Origin: Mycoplasmatota bacterium
GTDB lineage: Bacteria > Bacillota_I > Bacilli_A > RF39 > UBA660
Length of the DNA stretch: 63,746 nt
Assembly: GCA_022774645.1 (NCBI GenBank)
Contig: JALFKQ010000033.1
Coordinates: 1-63,746, forward strand
Direction: 5' to 3'
Part shown: one piece after another, positions 59,397 through 63,746 of the stretch
How positions within the stretch are numbered: position 1 is the stretch's first letter
How the letters are laid out: each line of letters opens with the position of its first letter
Position numbers and translations under genes: made by a program
Notes under the pieces: model-generated
The model's input: only the letters and a program-made list of their open reading frames with translations
Databases searched by the model: none
Told to the model about the DNA's origin: nothing

Positions 59397-60817
59397 AATT
59401 TCACCTCTTCTGGCTTAGAAACATTAATTCCATAATTATCTCTAATACTATCTCTATATTCACTTTGAGTAGAATACATATCATAAGAACTCATTGTTTT
59501 TGATTCTTCTCTTATAGACTTAACAGTATCTAAATTTTTTGATAAAATCTTTTCTGTTTCTTCAAATCCTTTTTGTTTAGAACCAAGATTTAATACAAGA
59601 ATAGAACCATTCTCAAGATAAACATAAGAACAAATAAGTGAACTAAATCTTCCAACTAAAACATCAAAGTCAACATTACTAATATTATGAAGAAATATAG
59701 ATTTTTCACTTTTATTTTTCTTCTCACATTTATCTAATAAAGAATTTACTTTTCCAATATCATCAGAATTAAATTTACTAAAGTCTATAACAGGATTTCC
59801 ATCTTTATCTAACAAGAATATAGTTCTAACACTATCATCATAATTAACTTCAACAGGGTTATTTCTAGAAAGTTCTAATTCATAATATTTAGAAATTACA
59901 TCTAATTTAGATTCCATTTCATTAATATAATAACTAACTTCATCATAATCAACCTTACTTAATTTATTATCCTCAGCTTTATCTAAACATATTTTAATAG
60001 TTTCTTGATATTCACTGCAACTAAATAATAATACAAGCATTCTATCATTAGTAAAATTTCTATTTAATACATCAAATTCAATTTGACCAGAGTTATATAA
60101 TTTAGCAATATTAGCTGCATATTCAAGTTGTTTCTTAGTCTTATTTTGAAATAAAGGATATAATTTTCTCTTATAATCATCAAGTTTCTTAGTAAGTTCA
60201 TTATATTTAAGATTTAATTTATCAACTGAAACCAAATCAGTTTTAGCCTTAAACTTAGTATCCTTTTTATCAGATTTAGATTTTTCTTCACTATTAGATT
60301 TAATATTAGACTTAGCCACAGAACTTTCATAAGCAAGACCACTTAAAATCGATATTTTATCAGAATCACTTAAAGAACTAGATAAAAGTAAAGAATTAAA
60401 GAAATCTATATCATAATCATTACCACTTATAATTGCTCTTACTTTTGATAACTCACTCTCAAAAGAAGACTTATTTTCAAACATGTTTTTTTTAGTAACC
60501 TCATAATTTTTAATTTCATCAATACTAAGTAAAGATTCAACTGCAGAAGAAACTTGCTCTGCATCAAGAGCATCATTTTTCATAAAAAAATCAATTATTT
60601 TAAAATATCTATTTACACCAGGATTTAAAGATATAATAAAATCTTTATTATCAATAATAGTTTTAATGTCTTTAGTTTGCTTTATTTTACCCAAAACATC
60701 ACATAAAGCAATGTTCTTATCACATTCCCCTATTTTAGATAATAAAGAATTAGAATAACCATTTAAATAATCAATGAAATTTTTATATGATTTTTTATAT
60801 GCATCAACATTGAACAT
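59393..60817 (-). CDS. Unknown operon, gene 1: helical protein with possible RelE-like C-terminal domain
   Basis: 474 aa from the ATG at 60815-60817 (AGGAG eight bases upstream; a GTG three codons earlier overlaps that site). Cytoplasmic. Residues 1-165 are helical, 170-195 form a Ser/Lys-rich linker (SEEKSKSDKKDTKFKAK), and 200-320 are a coiled-coil region. Residues about 328-432 ('VRTIFLLDKDGNPVIDFS', 'RFSSLICSYVYLENGSILVL', 'LGSKQKGFEETEKIL') have an alpha/beta pattern that loosely resembles RelE/ParE-type ribonuclease folds. The tail 'SSYDMYSTQSEYRDSIRDNY' is polar. First gene of the unit; frr, with its terminator, lies upstream. No known family recognised. Confidence 0.7.
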   Translation of the reverse strand: MFNVDAYKKSYKNFIDYLNGYSNSLLSKIGECDKNIALCDVLGKIKQTKDIKTIIDNKDFIISLNPGVNRYFKIIDFFMKNDALDAEQVSSAVESLLSIDEIKNYEVTKKNMFENKSSFESELSKVRAIISGNDYDIDFFNSLLLSSSLSDSDKISILSGLAYESSVAKSNIKSNSEEKSKSDKKDTKFKAKTDLVSVDKLNLKYNELTKKLDDYKRKLYPLFQNKTKKQLEYAANIAKLYNSGQIEFDVLNRNFTNDRMLVLLFSCSEYQETIKICLDKAEDNKLSKVDYDEVSYYINEMESKLDVISKYYELELSRNNPVEVNYDDSVRTIFLLDKDGNPVIDFSKFNSDDIGKVNSLLDKCEKKNKSEKSIFLHNISNVDFDVLVGRFSSLICSYVYLENGSILVLNLGSKQKGFEETEKILSKNLDTVKSIREESKTMSSYDMYSTQSEYRDSIRDNYGINVSKPEEVKL

Positions 60818-60874
60818 AAATATCACTCCTATTATCTATTAACCATTATAACACACATATTTACCATTTAAAAG

Positions 60875-60900
60875 AAAAAACTTACTAAATACTAGTAAGT
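60875..60900 (-). terminator. Terminator after frr
   Basis: ACTTACT / AGTAAGT stem with a 7-nt loop and six Ts on the minus strand, overlapping the frr stop. Confidence 0.85.
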
Positions 60901-61427
60901 TCAACTTCTTTTTCTTTGAATTTTTCATCAACAATTTTATTGTATTTATCAATCATTTCTTGTACTATATCAAGACACATATCTCTTTCATCTTCAGTAA
61001 GTTCATCACTTTTTTTAATCTTATTATTTTCATCTTGTCTAATATTTCTAAGAGCAACTTTTGCTTCTTCTGCCATAGTAGATGCTTGACGAACATAACT
61101 TTTTCTAGTGTCTCCTGTTAATTCAGGAACTGTAAGCATAATAACTTCACCATTATTAGTTGGTGCAATACCTAAATTAGCTTCATATATAGCTTTTTCA
61201 ATATTTTTTAAAGATGATTTATCAAATGGTTTAATAGATAATACTCTTGCTTCTGGTATTGATATTGTAGCTAAAGATTGAATTGGTGTTGGTGCTCCAT
61301 AATATTCAACCATAATACCATTTAATATATTTGGATTAGCTCTTCCTGCTCTAATAGTAATATATCTACTTTCTAAAGTTTCAATGACTTTATTCATCTT
61401 ATTTTTAATTTCATTTTCGTCTATCAT
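60885..61427 (-). CDS. frr: Ribosome recycling factor
   Basis: 180 aa, family length. 'LESRYITIRAGRANPNILNG', 'VEYYGAPTPIQSLATISIPE', 'LNIEKAIYEANLGIAPTNNG'-like block ('KAIYEANLGIAPTNNGEVI'), 'VPELTGDTRKSYVRQASTMA' and 'ALRNIRQDENNKIKKSDELT' are the RRF signature. It splits post-termination ribosomes with EF-G. GGAGGA ribosome binding site. pyrH and tsf, usual neighbours upstream, are absent; a prepilin-like gene is upstream instead. Confidence 0.98.
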   Translation of the reverse strand: MIDENEIKNKMNKVIETLESRYITIRAGRANPNILNGIMVEYYGAPTPIQSLATISIPEARVLSIKPFDKSSLKNIEKAIYEANLGIAPTNNGEVIMLTVPELTGDTRKSYVRQASTMAEEAKVALRNIRQDENNKIKKSDELTEDERDMCLDIVQEMIDKYNKIVDEKFKEKEVELTSI

Positions 61428-61449
61428 TTTTCCTCCGTAAACTAGTTAT

Positions 61450-61479
61450 ATTATATCTTAATTATTATAGAAATATCAA
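61450..61479 (-). promoter_or_regulatory. frr promoter
   Basis: TTGATA (61474-61479), 18-bp spacer, TATAAT (61450-61455) on the minus strand, 22 bases before the ATG. Confidence 0.6.
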
Positions 61480-61488
61480 TACTTTATT

Positions 61489-62712
61489 TTAGCAAATAGA
61501 AGAAGGCATATTATGTACTAGTACTTGTATATCAGTTACAAAATAATTACTATTTCCTTCAACTGTTAAATTATATGTTTGAATCGGTTTATCATATTTT
61601 ATATATTCAATATTTGTTATCTCTATTTTTTCTCCATTTATTGAAAGCATCATATCTCCACTTTTAACATCATAAGCACGAGTCCACCCTTTATCTATAA
61701 TATATATTTGATGTCTTGGTGACATTTCGATTGTTTTATTTCCTATAGTCATTTTAAATGTATCAATTGTTGTACTTCTAATTAAATGTGTTACTTCTTT
61801 AAGTTCTAACTCATTAGTATCTAAATTATATGAATATACTTTTTCTCCTATTTTAATATCTTCTATATTTTTATAGCCACTTTCTGTCTTAACTTTTGTT
61901 CCTGCAACAAAGCAATATTCATGCTTTGCAATAGTTTCACCTATTTTAACATTATAGTCAGTATATGCTTCTATTTTATAGTCCGCAGAAGAACAATAAT
62001 TATTATACTCTTCATCTACTACATTAAAAGCAAAATTTTCTTCTTTGTTTGACTGAGTAAACTCTTTAATCTTTTTAAAATCAACATCTACAGTTCCTGT
62101 TCCATTTCTATCAAAAGTAATTTTTCTATATAAGACATATTTTACTTTATCAAAGTCAGTCGTATTACTTGATGAGTTAATTTTTCCACTAACATTAAAT
62201 GTTCCCTCACGGACGTTTTGCTCTGCATTTAATACTAATGTATAATCCTTAGTTAATTTTGGAATAATATTTAATTTAGAAAGCACATTTTCACATGTAA
62301 CATTTGTATTATTGCCTTCTGTTACTGTGTCACTATTTAAACTATTTAATTCTACATTATCTCCTATTGCTTTTGCTACATAACCACTTTCATTCCATAT
62401 AACAATTTTAGTTGTTCTACCCATCGAATCTTTTTCAATATAATAATATGTATTATTTGAATCCATATCTAATGGATTTTTACTATCTGTTGCACTCTTA
62501 CAATAAATATTTCCAGCCTTAGAATTATGCATATTATCAGTAATATACTTACTAGCACTTTCTTTAAATATATTTTTGGCTTCTGTTAAAAACACATCCT
62601 CTTTAGCTTGATTAAACATACTTAGAACATTTGGTAAAGCTATTATTACCAATATTGCTAATATTGCTATTACAGCTAGTAATTCTACTAATGTAAAACC
62701 TTTCTTTTTCAT
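61489..62712 (-). CDS. Prepilin-like protein with C-terminal Hint (intein-like) domain
   Basis: 407 aa from the ATG at 62710-62712 (AGAGGTGG upstream), giving MKKKGFTLVELLAVIAILA; an ORF ten codons longer is rejected. Layout: class III signal and helix (1-40), an extracellular region (about 40-266) with several Cys, then a Hint domain of 135 residues. It starts 'CFVAGTKVKTESGYKNIEDI' (N-terminal nucleophile Cys), has the block B-like 'SPRHQIYIID' and ends 'NSNYFVTDIQVLVHN' (His-Asn). Six residues, MPSSIC, follow the Asn. The +1 residue is Met and not Cys/Ser/Thr, so splicing is not expected; N-terminal thioester formation and cleavage are. No toxin domain follows. Confidence 0.85.
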   Translation of the reverse strand: MKKKGFTLVELLAVIAILAILVIIALPNVLSMFNQAKEDVFLTEAKNIFKESASKYITDNMHNSKAGNIYCKSATDSKNPLDMDSNNTYYYIEKDSMGRTTKIVIWNESGYVAKAIGDNVELNSLNSDTVTEGNNTNVTCENVLSKLNIIPKLTKDYTLVLNAEQNVREGTFNVSGKINSSSNTTDFDKVKYVLYRKITFDRNGTGTVDVDFKKIKEFTQSNKEENFAFNVVDEEYNNYCSSADYKIEAYTDYNVKIGETIAKHEYCFVAGTKVKTESGYKNIEDIKIGEKVYSYNLDTNELELKEVTHLIRSTTIDTFKMTIGNKTIEMSPRHQIYIIDKGWTRAYDVKSGDMMLSINGEKIEITNIEYIKYDKPIQTYNLTVEGNSNYFVTDIQVLVHNMPSSIC

Positions 62713-62741
62713 TATTCCACCTCTTTCTATTATCAATAACA

Positions 62742-62771
62742 ATTATATACTTATTTAAATAAGAAAATCAA
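62742..62771 (-). promoter_or_regulatory. Promoter of the prepilin-Hint gene
   Basis: TTGATT (62766-62771), 18-bp spacer, TATAAT (62742-62747) on the minus strand, about 30 bases before the ATG. Confidence 0.6.
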
Positions 62772-63746
62772 TCATTAAATAAATAATTATAATAATTATT
62801 TTCAAGTATTAATCTAGATATTCTATATTTCATATATATATTATTTTTAATTTCATTTAAATAATTTTTATCTAATTTTCCATACATAACATCATTCATA
62901 TTAGAATATTTATAATTTTTAGTAATTATATTTCTATTACCAAAAACAACCATACCATCATTATTAGATAATATATCTCTTCCCATAAATAATCTTGAAT
63001 CAAATTCAAATCCATATAAATTTAATATAGTAGGAAGAATATCTATATTAGAACAATAATTATTATTTGATAAATATTTATTTATATTTTTATTATAAAT
63101 TACTAAGTTAGATTTATACTTATAAAATTCATCATTTCTATCAACTTCTGATAATTCATTCATTTCATCAGTAGAAAGTCCATATGGAACATGATCTGGA
63201 ACTAAAACTATAACAGTATCATCAAGTTTATTATTCTTTTCAAGTTCTTCAAATAATAATCCTATCATATTATCAAGTTCTATTTGTGTAGATAAATAAT
63301 ATTTAACATTATCACTATAATTATATTTATCTAATTTATCTATGTTTTTAATAGATATTTTATTATTTTTATTATATGGAGCATGACCAGATATAGTTAA
63401 ATAGTAAGTAAAGAATTTATCTTCATTAATATACTCATTTATAGTTGATTTAACCATATCATAGTCACTTCTTGTATCATCCATATTAAGTCCATTACCT
63501 ATTCCTTTATATATATTAAATCCCATATTAGGATAATACTTATCTCTTTCATAATAATCATATTTATAGTTATGATAACTATATGTTTTATAATCTCTTT
63601 TATTAAACATACTAGCTAAGGAATAAGGAATATAATTTTTATTTGTACTAATTAAACTATGTTCTGCATCTGATGGAAATAAAGAAATATCAGTTAAATA
63701 TTGTCCATCAGCAGTACTAACGGGAAACAAAGGATTATAAAAATTA
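62768..63746 (-). CDS. LTA synthase-like sulfatase-fold phosphoglycerol transferase (5' part cut by window)
   Basis: The frame is open to the right edge (the first visible residues are NFYNPLFPVSTADGQ), so the membrane domain and active-site Thr are missing. The TTG near 63728 is an internal Leu and not a start. Visible are 'NPLFPVSTADGQYLTDISLF', 'YYLTISGHAPYN', 'LDDTVIVLVPDHVPYGL' (metal-binding Asp-His) and 'YCSNIDILPTILNLYGFEFD', which are the C-terminal blocks of the LtaS/alkaline phosphatase superfamily. Full-length relatives polymerise glycerolphosphate on a membrane glycolipid or modify surface glycans. The stop is TGA at 62768, direct evidence for the standard code. Confidence 0.88.
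   Translation of the reverse strand, partial: NFYNPLFPVSTADGQYLTDISLFPSDAEHSLISTNKNYIPYSLASMFNKRDYKTYSYHNYKYDYYERDKYYPNMGFNIYKGIGNGLNMDDTRSDYDMVKSTINEYINEDKFFTYYLTISGHAPYNKNNKISIKNIDKLDKYNYSDNVKYYLSTQIELDNMIGLLFEELEKNNKLDDTVIVLVPDHVPYGLSTDEMNELSEVDRNDEFYKYKSNLVIYNKNINKYLSNNNYCSNIDILPTILNLYGFEFDSRLFMGRDILSNNDGMVVFGNRNIITKNYKYSNMNDVMYGKLDKNYLNEIKNNIYMKYRISRLILENNYYNYLFND

Noticed and set aside
61489-61914. Protein-splicing intein
   Set aside because: There is no C-extein and the +1 residue is Met; it fits a Hint or BIL-type domain better.
62768-62770. Mycoplasma-type code with TGA as Trp
   Set aside because: TGA ends several clearly complete genes (sulfatase-fold gene here, ireB at 48281), and Trp is encoded by TGG throughout.
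63728-63730. TTG start for the sulfatase-fold protein
   Set aside because: The frame continues upstream with family-like residues (NFYNP before LFPVSTADG), so the gene is cut by the window edge.

Overview
The window is a 63.7 kb piece of a very AT-rich bacterial chromosome with a Gram-positive, Bacilli-type gene set: mraZ-rsmH-ftsL-pbp, the ireB-ruvX-mltG-trmR-trhP-greA block, xseA/xseB/nusB, frr, trigger factor and Tex. TGA is a genuine stop (for example in ATGA overlaps such as ireB/ruvX), so the code is standard and not the Mollicutes Trp-TGA code. Sporulation genes (GerE, GerM, SpoIIIAH, SpoIVB and a probable SirA) occur together with many secreted surface proteins of gut type (BspA/DUF285 repeats, InlB-type repeats, a dockerin-bearing protease). 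I infer an uncultured, potentially spore-forming gut member of the Bacilli, of the kind formerly placed near the Tenericutes (RF39-like). The lineage is an inference; the gene content is read directly. Almost everything lies on the minus strand; only an XRE regulator (28.1 kb), a small membrane protein (32.4 kb) and tex (37.8 kb) are on plus.

Layout by region. 0-4.5 kb: end of a repeat surface protein, a DUF2207-like membrane protein, a membrane-anchored HExxH protease and a short prepilin-like protein. 4.5-9.2 kb: division cluster mraZ-rsmH-ftsL-pbp with four phased MraZ boxes, ending in a probable sirA-yneF pair. 9.2-15.3 kb: a heterodimeric ABC exporter, a large prepilin-like protein and a four-helix membrane protein. 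15.3-20.4 kb: hemW, two tandem Cys-His proteins, tRNA-Arg, gerM, gerE, spoIIIAH and two paralogous lipoproteins. 20.4-28 kb: a glycine-rich surface protein, a DUF1015 protein, a two-gene phosphorelay and an AMP-forming ligase. 28-32.3 kb: XRE regulator, GNAT, NUDIX, HAM1-type NTP pyrophosphatase, gltX, a decayed histidine phosphatase and tRNA-Ser. 32.3-37.7 kb: a surface operon of a lipoprotein, a cohesin-like/cadherin-like anchor and a papain-family protease with a dockerin. 37.8-43.4 kb: tex, a BspA-like protein and tig. 43.5-51 kb: the ireB-to-greA block, uppS and fhs. 51-55.4 kb: a coiled-coil protein with a DUF1292 protein, spoIVB, xseB, xseA and nusB. 55.5-60.8 kb: an unrecognised four-gene operon whose last stop codon overlaps the start of a second BspA-like protein. 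60.9-63.7 kb: frr, a prepilin-like protein ending in a Hint domain, and the end of an LTA-synthase-like sulfatase-fold gene.

How the genes connect. Sporulation is the main theme. The probable sirA has a perfect 0A-box in the -35 position of an internal promoter and a perfect 11-bp hairpin across its start codon, which suggests different translation of read-through and sporulation-induced mRNAs. gerE and gerM have sequences resembling sigma-K and sigma-E promoters. A hybrid kinase and an Hpt-receiver protein form a phosphorelay with no output domain. Cell-surface architecture is the second theme: three prepilin-type N-termini (one fused to Hint), two TasA-like/BspA fusions and a possible cohesin-dockerin pair.

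No CRISPR array, insertion sequence, prophage, rRNA or riboswitch was recognised. The only intergenic stretch over 300 bases, about 31.6-32.35 kb, holds the pseudogene and tRNA-Ser.
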